Positions 1 through 12,800 of a DNA stretch of 64,000 nucleotides are shown piece after piece. The notes below the pieces were generated by a model. The model was not told the DNA's origin, made no database searches, and worked only from the letters and a program-made list of their open reading frames with translations. The stretch spans positions 310,001 through 374,000 of the forward strand of contig JAKLMB010000007.1 of NCBI GenBank assembly GCA_022813625.1, given 5' to 3'. The position numbers and the translations under genes were made by a program. The DNA comes from Aaosphaeria pasadenensis. Its lineage: Eukaryota > Ascomycota > Dothideomycetes > Pleosporales. Within the stretch, counting starts at the first letter, position 1, and each line of letters opens with the position of its first letter.

Positions 1-1478
1 ATGTTTGCCTGCGAGATGTGCTTCAAGGTACTAAAGGGCAGATCATGGGATAGTCTTCTGGGGGTCTGGCGGCAATCATTAGAAATGGACCAACCAATGA
101 GAGCCTTAGCTTTGCGTTCAATATTGGCTCGATGATGGAACAAAGAGCATGTGGTCGAGTCGACCAGAACTCGATTGGCCTGTACAATCAACGCAGCACC
201 GCAATACCATAATGAATGATCACGGCTTTTGCGCTCATTGACTTCTCGAGAGGCACAGGGGGCATCAACCACTGTCCGCCGAAAAGAAAATACATCTTTG
301 AGGGTAAGTCTACTTCGATGCTCCGGTCCTACTTAGTCTTCAATTGACTTTCCGTACCACTTAACAGTTGAGGACAACCAGCCACACGCGTTTCCTTGCC
401 TGTATAGAAACTTCCAGTAAGAGACTGACAATAGGACGTAAGTCGAGGATAGAATCAGTCGCGCTACTCTCCCATACGGCAGGAAAGTCTGGATGAGATC
501 TTAGCTGCAAGTTCAACGTCCAAGCCACATCAGGTCAGAGTACGGATTGCAAATGCGCTAATCTGGTCGTAGCTTGACGGCAACCGATGAGCAGCGAGAG
601 TTTGGAGTACAGATTGTGATGGGTATGTCGATAAGAATTCGAATCGCATTTGATATAGCAGACCGATTGCCCTTGTGGTCGAGTGTTCCTCAAACCCGAG
701 CAGATCCTAAGCAATTGTGCCTAAACGCCGAAAGCTATGCACTTCCTTTAATGTACACCGATCATAATACACTTTCCCTCCTCATGTGGCCCTTATGCTT
801 TTGTACTCATTGTCCAGTTCTCATTCATCTGAATTCTGCTTTTCCAGGTATATCCTTAATGTCCTCGAGTTTGATGCCCATCTTAACGATCGAGTAGCGT
901 ATCAGTCTGGGATCCAAACTCATGGTTCTTCTCAGTTGATGCTGGGTTTTCGGCGAGGCATCAAAGCGCATGATAAAGTGGTGGCCAGTGTGGTGTGATG
1001 ATTGAAGCTTCTTCGCGGGTTTGGGAAGGAGAAATGTGCCCCAGTTTGTAACGCCTCGAATAACTCCATTTTTCTCGAGGATAATGCGACCGGCGGTTTT
1101 GGCGATTCTATTCAGCGATCAGTAACGCGATATTGTAGAGGGGCGCTGCGTGTGGGAGTCGTACTCCTTGACTTCGGAGAGGCGGCCAGGCCGGACCTGC
1201 TGTTGTCAGTTATTTGTCCCAATCAATTGATCGCATAGACGTCCATACCACTCCAATCATTTCGTACAACATGGTGCTTGTGGATATTGATGGTGTTTGC
1301 TGCTGCAGACTAGAGATTCCCAAAATCTTCAACCGTCGGAGAACCTCCGGGAGAGCTCCGTGCGTTATCGATTTAGCGGTCTTGGCGTGTCTATCTCCGT
1401 CATCCCACTTGAAAGACAACAGCTCCAGCTCCAACAATCTTTCTTTCTCGATAATCCTCAAATTATATTCAATTCAAA
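1..1478. other. Intergenic, no gene recognised
   Basis: I see no open frame with family resemblance on either strand in this stretch. Reading frames are short, overlap one another and lack splice-compatible continuations. The last 100-200 bases are presumably the promoter and 5' UTR of the H-protein gene that starts at 1479. The left end may also include the flank of a gene outside the window. Confidence 0.5.
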
Positions 1479-2216
1479 ATGGCCGCTCGATTCTCCGTTG
1501 CTCGCGCAGCTCGTCAATTGACTTCCTCTGCCATTCGCAGACCGTTCGCCCCCATCACATGCCAACGCTGGCAAGCAACTCCTGCACAGGCCCGGTTATT
1601 CACGGTGACTGCACCTGGTAAGGAAATCCCCTCGCATTTTTGCACGATAAGAAATCTCCAAAAGCCCCAATTCCTCTTTAGAAGCATAGAGGCCTGCTTC
1701 AAAGCTCCACCCAGCTTCAGCAGGCAGAAATAGCATTTATGGAGGCACAATTGCGCTTTCTTAGACTTCTACTGACAGCGAAATAGCTTTGGAGAAGAAA
1801 TACACAGAGGATCACGAATGGATTGATATCTCTGCCGACGGCAAGACCGGTATGCTTCCCGATATATTCTACCTAGTATTCTCGATCTAATCGGAAATCC
1901 AGCCACCCTCGGTATCTCCGACTATGCCGCCAAAGCCCTCGGGGACGTCGTCTACATCGAGCTCCCAGAAGTTGACCTCGAAGTCGGCGCAGGTGATGCA
2001 ATTGGCGCCGTCGAATCTGTCAAGTCCGCCTCCGATATCCTTACCCCAGTCGGTGGAAAGGTCGTGGAAGTCAACAGCGCGCTTGAGGAGAAGCCCGGCG
2101 GCATTAACAAGGACCCCGAAGGCGAAGGTTGGATTGCAAAGGTCGAGATCGACGGCGAGCCCGAGGGTACCCTCATGACCAAGGAGGAGTACACTGCTTT
2201 CACTGAGGAAGCTTAA
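1479..2216 (+). CDS. GCV3: Glycine cleavage system H protein, mitochondrial
   Basis: This is the lipoyl-carrying H protein of the mitochondrial glycine decarboxylase complex, which shuttles the aminomethyl group between the P, T and L proteins. I read three exons, 1479-1617, 1787-1849 and 1903-2216, giving 171 residues, the usual size. Residues 1-46 are rich in Arg, Ala and Ser without acidic residues and form a mitochondrial targeting presequence. The mature domain begins near YTEDHEWI, followed by LGISDYAAKALGDVVYIELP. The lipoylation motif ESVKSASD places the modified lysine at about residue 108. The start is the first ATG of the presequence. Both introns are phase 1 with GTAAGG/TAG and GTATGC/CAG borders. 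The gene converges on the oxidoreductase downstream, with about 216 bases between stop codons. Confidence 0.95.
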
Positions 2217-2432
2217 GCTGGCTGACCGGCGTGGACTTTATGCGAAATGTAATTTTCATAGCAATGAGCTTTCAACAAGAATCGAGCACCATCAATCACG
2301 AACGTCCAAGACTGGAAAGACGGCTTCAAAGAGCATTAATCTATTTACTAGTCGAGTGTAAAGCTACAGGAAGAGTGGAGTTATTGCGCTGCCAATTTTG
2401 TCCCTACCAGAAATCCCAAAAGCAGTTTCAGT

Positions 2433-3452
2433 TCAATTGTCCGTTACCTTGATGACAACCTTGCCTTTTGCATGGCCTGTCGCTGTCTTTTTGAAAGCAT
2501 TCTCGTACTCCTCGATCGCCCAGATGCTGTCCACGCTAGTAGTTATCAACCCCTTCGCAATGATGTTACCAATGGCCTCAAGCTCCGGCCCTCGAGCATC
2601 CATGATGAACCATATACTCTTCACGCCAGCCGGCTTGCCCTCATCAGGTTCCTTGAAGCCTACCACAACAGAGACATAGACGCCATTCTCTTTCACAGCA
2701 TTCCATCCATCCAGCATACTCTTCCCACCTACGCAGTCAAACACAAGATCAAACTTCTTCTCTTCATCCCCCGAAATCCAATCCTTCATAGAAGTCTTAT
2801 TATAATCAATCACCCCATCAATACCCAGCCCTTCCAGAAGCTCCCGGTTCCTCGCGCTCGCCGTCCCAAATACCGTCGCTCCAGCAAGTTTCCCAAACTG
2901 CACCGCGAGGAACCCTACACCACCGGCGGCCCCGAGGACTAGCACTCTCTTCCCCTTCGCCTGATCTCCGACAAAGTTCCCGTCTTTCCCAACGTGCGGG
3001 ACAGAGCTGGGAGAAAACGAGCCAGTGATCAGCCCCTTTTCGAAAAGCGCCTGCCAAGCTGTATGCGCACTCATAGGCACACTCGCCGCAGCGACCATGT
3101 CAAGCCCCTCGGGCACGAGTGCGGTCTCGCTGGGTAGTATAGTTGCATACTGTCTTGCGGCGCCCTCCCGCGCCGCTCCGATGCGGCCGTACACTTTGTC
3201 GCCCACTTGGAACTTGGAGCCAGGGACTATGGTGACGATTGTGCCGGATACATCGAAGCCGGGGACGTGCTCGACAGGCCAATTGACGAAGGGGCCCCAG
3301 GTGAGTTCGCCGTTGGTGATGGCGGTTGAGTGCACTTTGATGATGTGTTCCTCCGACGGTCCGGTGGGGACTGGGGCGGTGGTTGAGAGAGATAGTTGGG
3401 TTGTGTTGGTGTTGAAGATTACGGCCTTTTGGGTTTTGGGGAGTTCAGACAT
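2433..3452 (-). CDS. MDR-family NAD(P)H-dependent oxidoreductase (quinone oxidoreductase/enoyl reductase-like)
   Basis: This is a single-exon, 339-residue protein of the medium-chain dehydrogenase/reductase superfamily. The N-terminal GroES-like half contains VPGFDVSGTI and GDKVYGRI. The Rossmann half contains the nucleotide-binding motif VLGAAGGVGFLAVQFGKLAG near residues 170-190, and the C-terminal HAKGKVVIKV strand is typical. The zinc-ligand and GHE signatures of true alcohol dehydrogenases are absent, which points to the zinc-free quinone-oxidoreductase or enoyl-reductase branch. No signal peptide or membrane segment is visible, so the enzyme is probably cytosolic. The substrate cannot be told from sequence. 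No biosynthetic genes lie next to it, so a stand-alone detoxifying or quinone-reducing role is the simplest reading. Confidence 0.9.
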   Translation of the reverse strand: MSELPKTQKAVIFNTNTTQLSLSTTAPVPTGPSEEHIIKVHSTAITNGELTWGPFVNWPVEHVPGFDVSGTIVTIVPGSKFQVGDKVYGRIGAAREGAARQYATILPSETALVPEGLDMVAAASVPMSAHTAWQALFEKGLITGSFSPSSVPHVGKDGNFVGDQAKGKRVLVLGAAGGVGFLAVQFGKLAGATVFGTASARNRELLEGLGIDGVIDYNKTSMKDWISGDEEKKFDLVFDCVGGKSMLDGWNAVKENGVYVSVVVGFKEPDEGKPAGVKSIWFIMDARGPELEAIGNIIAKGLITTSVDSIWAIEEYENAFKKTATGHAKGKVVIKVTDN

Positions 3453-4134
3453 GATGGAAATTGTGTTGGGTTTGTTGTGAAGTCTTTTGGAGGAAATAGT
3501 TGTGGTGAGTTGGATTTATTGTACGATATTGTTGATATCAAAATAGGTGAGATAGGGTCTAGTATATGGTTGAACTTGTAAGTTGTTATGTTGTTCGATG
3601 AGATGATGATTTCCAATTCCTTGCGGACTTTCCTGCTCTTTAAATCAGTTACTGATTGTAAACCAAAACCACCCCACTATGCCGAACTTTCTGTGGCTTG
3701 ATCTCACTTACAAGACGCCGGCATCTGTGAGACTTTCGAGAAGCAACTTCGGCGAACAGACACTGTATTATTGGTGAACAAGTACGACATTCAGGGCCGA
3801 TGCATCGGCATCCAAACATATCCCAGGATAAAAGGGAAAATCTGAAAGTCATGCGAAAGATTGTTAGAAGCATGTTATTCCGCAGTTGCCGAACAACTAT
3901 TGTAGAAGTTGGCGGGTGGTTTTCAAGTATGCTTACACTATAGCAGCGGCCACTCGGTCAGTTTTCGGGACGTATAGCGCCACACCAGAACCACAGGGTT
4001 GGGTCAAAATATTATTGGTATATGCTGATGCTCTTTGGAGCAACTATTCTGAAATCCTACATGCGACATATGTCGCGATTCAATATGCTCCGTAACCCAT
4101 TTTGCATTATCAATCCAATCCAGTATGCTATAGT
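3453..4134. other. Intergenic between oxidoreductase and NUP192
   Basis: This stretch should hold the oxidoreductase promoter at its left and the NUP192 3' UTR at its right. Short frames here have no recognisable family features. Confidence 0.5.
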
Positions 4135-7100
4135 TTACGAGAAGACATTTGGACGGGTCTTCTTCAAGCTCGAAGTATCCTCGTACTGCAGGATGTTAGT
4201 TTTGTTCAAATTAGAGGAGGACGCGGATGCATGACATACCTGTAGGAAACCTGTTATTTCCACAAGAACCGTCCAGCAATCGACAAGATCACTCAAGTCT
4301 TCATTGACGCCGTCTTTGATGGCACCTATATTTACACTCCTCTTGAATATTGATACCATGCTTTGCCGGTTCTCTTTCAGGAATTCACGGGCTTGGAAAA
4401 TAGTTTGCTCGTTCTGTCGACCTCGTGCAATGACGGCAGCGTTGATAACGCGCAGAATCGAGAGCATAAGATCAAAGTACTTATGTAGTGCATTGGGGTT
4501 ATCAAACTCTGATGATGGAACGATCGTTAGTATGAAGTTCTCGATTCATGCAAAGTTAGACCTTACCTAGACCGATGTCTGGATCCACGTCGAAGATTCT
4601 CGATTCGCGAATAGCAGGGAAGAATCCCGCATTGAGAACGTACGCAGCTCCGAGGCGTGTCTGGCAAATGCGAAGAAGAAGGGCCAAGCTAGCGTCGTAA
4701 TAAGATAGCAGGAGTGGTGTCTGAGATGCAGGTGCAGCCTTCAGTTCATCGGGAATGTGTTTGATATTGTCCACAAGGACGCCGATGAAGTTCAAAGAGA
4801 CGAATGACTCCAAAACATATTTCGACTCCTGGCGGATAGCGACCGCGACTAAAGCACTGAGGACAAGAAGAGCGGATACTTTGCATGTTCCTTGTCCCCC
4901 ATATGCATCGTCGCACACAATTTCTAGCATATGGCCACCTAGGCTCTTTACCACGATCAGAATATGACGTGAAAGTGGAGAGTCCTTGCCAGCTTTGTCG
5001 AGTGTACCTTGGATGTACCGGAAAACTACCTGATAGCATAATTCCCGAAGCTCAGTGCTTGAAACGGGACAGTAGATGCCGACCAAAGCCGCTCTGAATA
5101 GTTGCGACAGGCGGTCGTTGGCGAAATCCCCTGTTCTAGTCTTTTCAAATGCTGTAGATTCAAAATCTACTTTTTGAATCAAGGTCTCGGCGAGTCCAGC
5201 AAGTTGCAAGGCCGTGAATGCATCATAACTGTATGCCATTTCCAGCTTGGGCAGAATGACCTGGATTGTTTGCAAAATCAGAGAGGTTCGAACATTTTCA
5301 TCAAACTCTCCGCTCTGAATGGCTATTGTCAGAACCTGGACCCATGATCGAAGGATATCTTTCTGGTAACGGGCAAGCTGAGTACGGCGATTGTAATCGG
5401 CGAAGATCAGTAGCATTTGATCTGAAGCAACAATTGCTTCTGTTTCCTCATCTGCACTCCTTATGGTCCCGTCCTTTTTCCAAGCCTTGATTCTAAGCAG
5501 GAATAATTGCTCAGCAAGAGGAAGTGAGTATGTAACCACGCCGTCGTCGTCTTCTTGGAGGATGGAGAGACTTATACCCTCTAATAATCTACTTTCAGGG
5601 ATATGTCGCTCCGGGAAATTAAAATCTGTGAAGCCGAATAAATCAAAGATGTCCAGGTTCGGTATCTGATCCTCTCCAGGGCGGATTGTAATTCCCAGAA
5701 GTACTGACTGTATCCTGGACTTGAGACCAAGCATACTTTCCTTCACTGTCAAACGCAACTCTCTTGACTCATAGTCAAGGAATGCAGCGCGTTGCTGGAG
5801 GAAGTGCTGTAGAGCAGCAGCCGGTGGCCCCGAGAAGAAGTCTGATAAAGCCACATCGGCTTGTTCTTCTGCGGCCTGTGCAAGAGATACCCCGTCCCAG
5901 AGAGTGCCTGCATCCACGGCCAGCAGACTAGGTGCATGCATGAAGAGAAGCTCGTTGGTTCTAAGCTCCTCCATGACAATTGCACTGGTAAGTCGGGACC
6001 TCCACAACCTCTGGAGAATTTCCCAAGCCCTCGCCTTGATTTCCGATTGCCAAGGAACGAAAGTGATACCATCTTGCTCAGGATAATTGGCGGCTATGAT
6101 GAGGATAGCATGGAACAACGACTGCCCGTTCGACCAGAGGCCGTCCTCTGCAATTCGCACTGTCGTACTCTCGCAGGAGAAGCCGAGGAGGATATGTGCA
6201 AGTGTTGGGCGTGTCGACACCGCGGCAAGACAGCTGTTGAGAAAATCAAGTACGTGGATTTTGATGCGATAGCTCGGAGCAACAGGTCCATATTCGAACT
6301 CTTCCTCGCGAATCTGCATCGTGTCTACAAGTAAACGACCGATTTGTTCAGCTTCATTGTCTCTCTCTAGAATCCCAACAATCTTACTGCGGCCTGAGCG
6401 CTGGCCGAATCCTGCTGGAGACACGGCGAGTTTCCGGGAAGAGGCAAATTTCCTGAGCAGAAGAAGGGATTTGATGGTAAGCTCTTCGTGTCCAGTGCCG
6501 CAATATAGGCCGAGATCCACAATGACCTGTAGATTGTTGAGTACGGCATCCTCAAACGAGGTAAGCGAAAGGTTAGAAACTGGTGATCGCTGAAAAGACG
6601 ATTGTTGCTTGAGAACTGGCCGAACGATGTCTAAGTATGTAGCCTGTAACTTCATCACCGAGTCCATGACCTGAATGCCGAGTAGCAACGATTCGATTAA
6701 AGGCGAATCCGTCGCGGCAGCATTGACTGCTTTCACGTCATAGCGGCACGAAGCAAATAGAGCCTTGATGACTTTGTCGTTGAAAAGCCACTCCATCACA
6801 CGAGAGAAAGGATGGAGGGTGACATATGACTGGAGGGATGAAGTTCCTATCACCGAGTCGACGGGTATGCTTGATTTGTTCGCAAAGATGACCAGGTTTT
6901 CGTTGAATGTTGTTAAACAGGTCAACATGAAGCGAAAGCAGTGCCATCTGAGTACATTTTGTTGCACAGGGTCCTGAATTTCCAAAGTATGTTCAGCGAA
7001 AACATCGTACATGACAAAATCGATGAACTTCTCGATACCAGGCATTCGTCGCGAGGAACCGAGATTCTCTGGGAACGGAAGTGTATCATTGAGCCCCGGG

Positions 7101-9311
7101 TTGCCATCGCACGGCTGAACAAGATGGTCCAACAAGCGGATAAAGCCGAGCGACTCGTCGTATCCATCAGCAAGTGTTGCCCAAACTTCATCCCGAGGAA
7201 CAGGATTGATAGCGCCAGACTGTTTTGCAGCAGCATAGAACCCATTTGCGACCCATTCCTCTAGATTATACCACATGGCATCTCCGCGTTCGACGGTCTT
7301 GCCGATTAACAGAGCAGCTAGTGCATCGAAAGCAGACGCTCGAAGGGCAGCCACCCCATTATCGGCACAAAGACCAAAGCAGATCGCCGCAAAATTGTAG
7401 TCGCCGTAATTCAGTATGTAGCTGCGAGCAGACTCATTTTGTTGACAAAGATGGGAGAGTAGGCGGAGGTAACTCTCCAACATGCTAGCGCTCTCAGGCT
7501 CTACGATCTGATCGACGGGATTTGGCGCAGACGGGTAGAGTGCTCCTTGTACGTTCTTCTTTGGTTCGTGTAAATTGGTTTGGAACTCAACCAGCTCAAG
7601 GAAAATGTGCGAGTAGCTGAGGGAGCTCGTCCGTCGAATTTTGCCGGATGCAGAAGTCCCTTCCTCCAGTAGAAATTGGTGCGCCGACTCTGAATTGGCT
7701 TCTCCACAAGAGATTGCTCGCAACATCTCACAAAACATAGCAATGCGAGGTGTTGGTTGTCGTTTCGCGGCCCACTGCAGAAATCCGTAGAGGTTGCTCT
7801 CTTTGTCGGCCCAGAACTCTTCTGCGGCCTCTGGGAATCCGTCGAAAGCGAAAGATACGATGACCAGGAACCTCTCCAGATGAAATGGCTGGTCACCCGT
7901 TGTTCTTTGGAAGCTCACCTGCAGGCGCTTCCTCTGGTCATCCTCTTCTACCTTCAGCTTCCGCAATGTATCTGGCATGTTTGTGATAAAGGAATCGACG
8001 AAGACTTGATGTTGCTCCATAACCAAGATTGGAAAAAGAGGCTCAGGTTGAGGAGAGTCCGGGGGAAGTACAGCTGTGTCTTGCAGAAGCAACGAAATCA
8101 TGCTAGTCTTAGTTGGATTGTAGCCTTTTGCTGGTCGCATGTCTTGACTAACGGAAAGAATGAAGTGAAATGCGCCGTCATCGAGGGCTTTGAGAAATGC
8201 TTCGGACCGATCATTGGCTTCTTTATCGAGATCGATGCCCTGAAGATCGGGATCTTGTTGGCTGGGATCTATGTAACGACCACTGTACTCGGCGAGCCAC
8301 CAGGTGATGGTAGCAGCATGGAAACTTCTCAGAAGCCAGTTGTCGCTCTCTCGTCCCGCCATAAGTGTCTGATGAAGTGCCCTCGCATCTCGCGTGGAGA
8401 CATTTTCTTCGGCGGCGATCCATGAGATCAAACGTACGACGATGGGTGTGTAGTGAATAGTTATGATGTCGTGCCGGTCTAGAGTCTTCAACCTGGATAA
8501 CAACGTCTTGAAATTCTCTAAGCTTGCGAATCCGGGCTTGACCATGTGGGTGCAAATAGCCGCAAGGTGCTCGTGTTGTCGGGTTAAGCTATCTTGCTGT
8601 AGATTGATGATTTCGATAAGCTCGGACGAGGCGACCGTTCCCACAATGTGAGCTTTTTGTAGCCGATCGAGATTTTGCTGTATCTGGGCTTCAATTGTCT
8701 GCATTGTCTTCAAGCATTTGTCCCAAAACGCATGTGCAGGACCAAAATTGACATTGCCTGTGCCATTGCCGAGCCCTATGATGATGCGGACGGCCTTGGA
8801 GAGGATTTCATGGTCTTCCAATTCAGTTCCATTATTATCCATGACAGCCTTCATCAATATCCGTATGCATAGAACGACGTACTCGCGGCGTTTGTGGAAT
8901 CGAAGGAACGCGGTCTTGATTTGAGAGTCGCCAAAGTCCCTGGCTTGTTTTTCGGCATCAAGGAAGAGTTTGGCTGCCTCGATCTCATCCAGATCCAACC
9001 CCTCAGCTAGGTCTAGGGAATTTTGTTTGAAGTCATCGTTCAGGTTGTACTCCACCTCGCCGAGCTTGACCTTGTCTGCGTCTTTGTTAGGATCCAATAT
9101 ATATTGCCCATGCAACCTACTTACCAGCACCAAGTTCCTTGCGGCTTGCGTCGTTTCGTGGCTTTTTGTCTAGCAACGTTTGGAACTCATCCAGATATGC
9201 TTCTAGGCGGTCGGTGAGGCGTTCGAGAACGGGCAGTTTTGAATAGACGAGAGCAGTGAGGTCGCGGTGAAGGCCCTCTAGGCCGCTGAGGCTATCTTCG
9301 AATTCAGACAT
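4135..9311 (-). CDS. NUP192: Nuclear pore complex inner-ring scaffold nucleoporin Nup192 (Nup205 family)
   Basis: This is a large alpha-solenoid scaffold nucleoporin of the inner ring of the nuclear pore. I read four exons: 9125-9311, 4567-9075, 4240-4508 and 4135-4185, giving about 1671 residues, close to the usual fungal length of about 1,650-1,800. The N terminus begins MSEFEDSLSGLEGLHRDL, and DKKPRNDASRKEL spans the end of exon 1. The main exon is helical throughout, with the NFGPAHAFWDKCLKTM segment of the family's N-terminal domain. The C terminus is completed by a 269-base exon (DNPNALHKYFDLMLSILRVI) and a 51-base last exon. The acceptor of the first intron is ambiguous by two codons, because AG occurs at both 9076-9077 and 9082-9083; I chose the CAG further from the CTAAC branch site. 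The gene diverges from TEL1. Confidence 0.93.
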
Positions 9312-9862
9312 AGCGTATACGATTGTATCCTGCCTTAAGCATCATGCGCGAAGTGATGAGACAGACGGGACAGCTGTGGAGGTTGTTTGTTGATCTGCAA
9401 TCCTAGTTTTGTCGCTCCGGCGCGGTGGATGACCAGGTGATTGCGCGGGGCCACTGGGGGTTTTGTTTGGCCTGGCAATGAACAAAGACAGCCACAGGTA
9501 TCAGAAATCCAGGGTTATGGGTTAATCTTCGTCCGTCGCGTGAGGAATCCGACTTCAGTGGTGAGCTTGAAGTTTTGAGCATTACAATGAAGCTCCCAGG
9601 CGCGTCTAATCCCTGCTTGTCTTGGCAGGCACCCCATCCGAGTCGCCTTCCTGCCGCAATTGCATGAGATGTCATAGCTCCTCCGAGCCTGCCATTCACT
9701 TTTTTCGAGCTGAGATATGGCTAAGGGGCGTGTGAGAATCATTGCATGTTGAACGGTGACGCATGATCACGTCTCAATCTGCTCGTCGCTTTCTTCTTCC
9801 CTCTCGCGCATCGTGCTGTATCCTAGAGATGCTTGGTCGGAGGAGGACTACGAACTGCCACT
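9312..9862. promoter_or_regulatory. Shared divergent promoter region of NUP192 and TEL1
   Basis: Only 551 bases separate the two start codons, which point away from each other. The stretch must hold both 5' UTRs and both promoters. I see no convincing TATA box, as is common for housekeeping genes. The only sizeable frames, on the minus strand, show no family resemblance. Confidence 0.6.
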
Positions 9863-12800
9863 ATGGGGGTTACCAACATTCAAGACGCCAAAGGTAGAGT
9901 TGATTACACCTAGTAAATCGCCTTCATGACTTGTTTGCTAATCTATTGTAGTCTTGATATCATCTAGCAAATTAAATGACCGGACCGCCGGCCTGAAGGA
10001 TTTAATTCATATACTGCGTCACAACCAGGGCAAGCCTACTTTGGAAGTCCTTGGGAACAAAGCATATCACGCCTTATGCGAGACTTTGTTTCAATGTATG
10101 CGCGATGAAAGATCAACCTTTCTCAAAGGCAAATCGAAATCCGCGAAAACCGCCGCCCTCTTACCGCTGTCCGCCTCTGCCCTCCGTCAAATCGTAAACT
10201 CGGGAGTCCGAACGATAAAAAGCTCAACGGTGGAAAACATTGTAGAAACTATAATCGAAGTTCTTCCTGGGAAGGACGATGGACTCATCAAACCATTACT
10301 GGAAGACCTCCCCAAGGCTTTAAGAGCACTGCTCGAGTACCAGCCGCACGTGGAACGGCTCTCACAGGATTGCTGGGGCGCAGCAGTAGACTTTTGTACT
10401 GATGCTCTGGTCACTTTCTTCGTCGAACCAGATGTTGAGCAGCCTCATAGTTGGAGTACTACCGTCTCCTCACGTAGTCGAACCCCATTGGGTGCGACAG
10501 AACCTGTGACAAAATCGATTTCGCGAGACCGGCCAGGGAAAAGCCATTTCATCGCCGAGGAATTTTCACACACTGCTGAAGACTTTGTGCATTGCATTCT
10601 TCTTCTAACAAAAGCCTCAAATGCCCCCGTATTGACCAAGGCTGACCCCATACTTCACACACTCATTCAGTTTCTGCAGCATCGAACTGGCCGAGGACAC
10701 TCAGCCGCACTTGCAGCCATCAATTGTGTCCTGGTGCGCATATCCCTACATTTTTCCGAGCTTACGAAGAGCATAATACAGGAACTTTTGCCGCTTATGA
10801 AGAACTTATGGTCTGATATCTCATTGAGAGACGAGATCCTCATTACCTTGATGCACACAGAGACTCATTTTGCAAGCATACTGTCCGACAAGGAAGCCAG
10901 CAGTGCTAGCTTTGATTTAGAGGCACTTATCGAGGCAATCTACGCAGATTATCGGCGTCGACAAGAAAATGCTACTCTTCAGTTTCTTGAAGATGATCAT
11001 CTATGTTTTCGTTCAATCGGCAAGCCAAGGCTTGATACACACCCACTCAATACATATGCATTCTCACTTGAAATGGGCTATCATCGTAGTGAAACACTCT
11101 GGGCTACTGTATCAGCCATTGCACATTACTCTTCCATGCTGGATGAGCGCAAGCGTGTGCAGGCCCAAGGTCGTGATCATGATGAGGAGAGCTTTGCAAA
11201 GCGACCACGAGCAACGAATCATTTTCAAGATTTTCTCCGCCATGTCTCCGGGTCTAGATCTAATACCAAACGGGCAGCGCTACAAGTCCTCGCATTCATG
11301 GTTCAGGAGGGACCTCTCACAGAAGAGGACGTCAGATCGACACTCGAGAGGCTTACGGTTTATATCGCTGACGAGAATCCGGTTCATTCATCCTGGGCTA
11401 TGATCGCACTGGCTGCGTAAGTTTGACAATAACCTCTTATATGATTACACTCACACTGTTAGTACTGCTTTCCAACGATCTGCGAAGCAGCCCTTGTTAC
11501 TTCCTCTTTGGATATCGGTTTGGCAAAGTGCCTCCCGTGTGGTAACATCCGTGTCATCATCTCGTGCAGCATGCCATCTCGCGAATGTTCTTCTTCAACT
11601 GAGAATCGTTCCCTTCTCAGCCGTATCTGAGACCGTGCAATCTATGCTTCTTTCAATAGAGCTTAGCGGACCTGCAGTCGTTAGTGAAGCAAGCTCGTCG
11701 TTGATGGCTACAATTGTACGAGAGAAGGTTACCGAGAATCCGACGCAATATAACCAGACAGCCGACAGAGTTCTCAACTGGATATTGAGCAAATGGACAC
11801 CAAGTAGGTTTCAGTCTCAACAAGGTCATGCAGTATTCGGTTTGACAATTGTTAGGTCTTTGGTCAGAGCGCACTTACTCATCCTTGAATGCGCATCATT
11901 GTGTGGCCCAAGATGTGCTTCTAGTCTTACATGCTTGTCTCGATCGTCCATTCACTTCTACCCCTAGAGCGCCGTTCCTAGTTCTAGGGATCGTTGCACA
12001 AGCACGTATCCAAGCGTCTAGTTTGATTCATCTCAGGCATTACCTATTGCTTCTTGATGATGAATCAGATTATCAGCTATCTGATAAAGTTCCGCAGCCC
12101 TTGATCACGGAAATCACAGAGTATCAGCCGAGCCAAGTTTCCAAGAGGATCTTAGAATTTTGTCAAACGGAGCTGGAGAAGGTTAAGCAACGATGGGAAG
12201 AGTGGATGAAACAGCACCCACAGGCTGTGACTTCTGATATGTTGCGTATCATCGTCAGCTTCTGCGTTGTCTCCTCCGCTCTAAGTACCCTCCATAATGG
12301 CGATGTTCGCACGGCAGAATTGGAGTCGCTCACCGATGAATTCACTCAAAAGTTTGTCGACTATCTTTCCAAGAGGGAAACGGAGCAGTACAAGGTTGAC
12401 GCTGTTCTTGAGGCATATGTTAAGCACTTACCGAGCATTGGTGCCATTGAAAGCTTATCCGTCACACCCTTCAAATCAACAGGTGTGCTTTCCTTAGCCA
12501 GACACCTTACACGAACATTACAAGACCGCAGAGAGGTCAAACAGTCCTTTTATGGCGAAGAAGATGATATGGATATTGACCAAGTGCCCCAGTCTCAAGC
12601 AGCTAGTGGTTCTTTTGATCCGGTTCATGACGTTCCTCGTCATGATCTACAGGCCAAAAGTGATATAGCTGCTCTTCGCGCATCTTGTGCAATGTATTGC
12701 AGTTTCATTTCCTCCTTAAAAGACGTTCCTCCTGATGGCGCCGATACTATACCGTCGGCTTTCGTGCATCAAATCACATTAATTCACGAAGCCGAACTGC

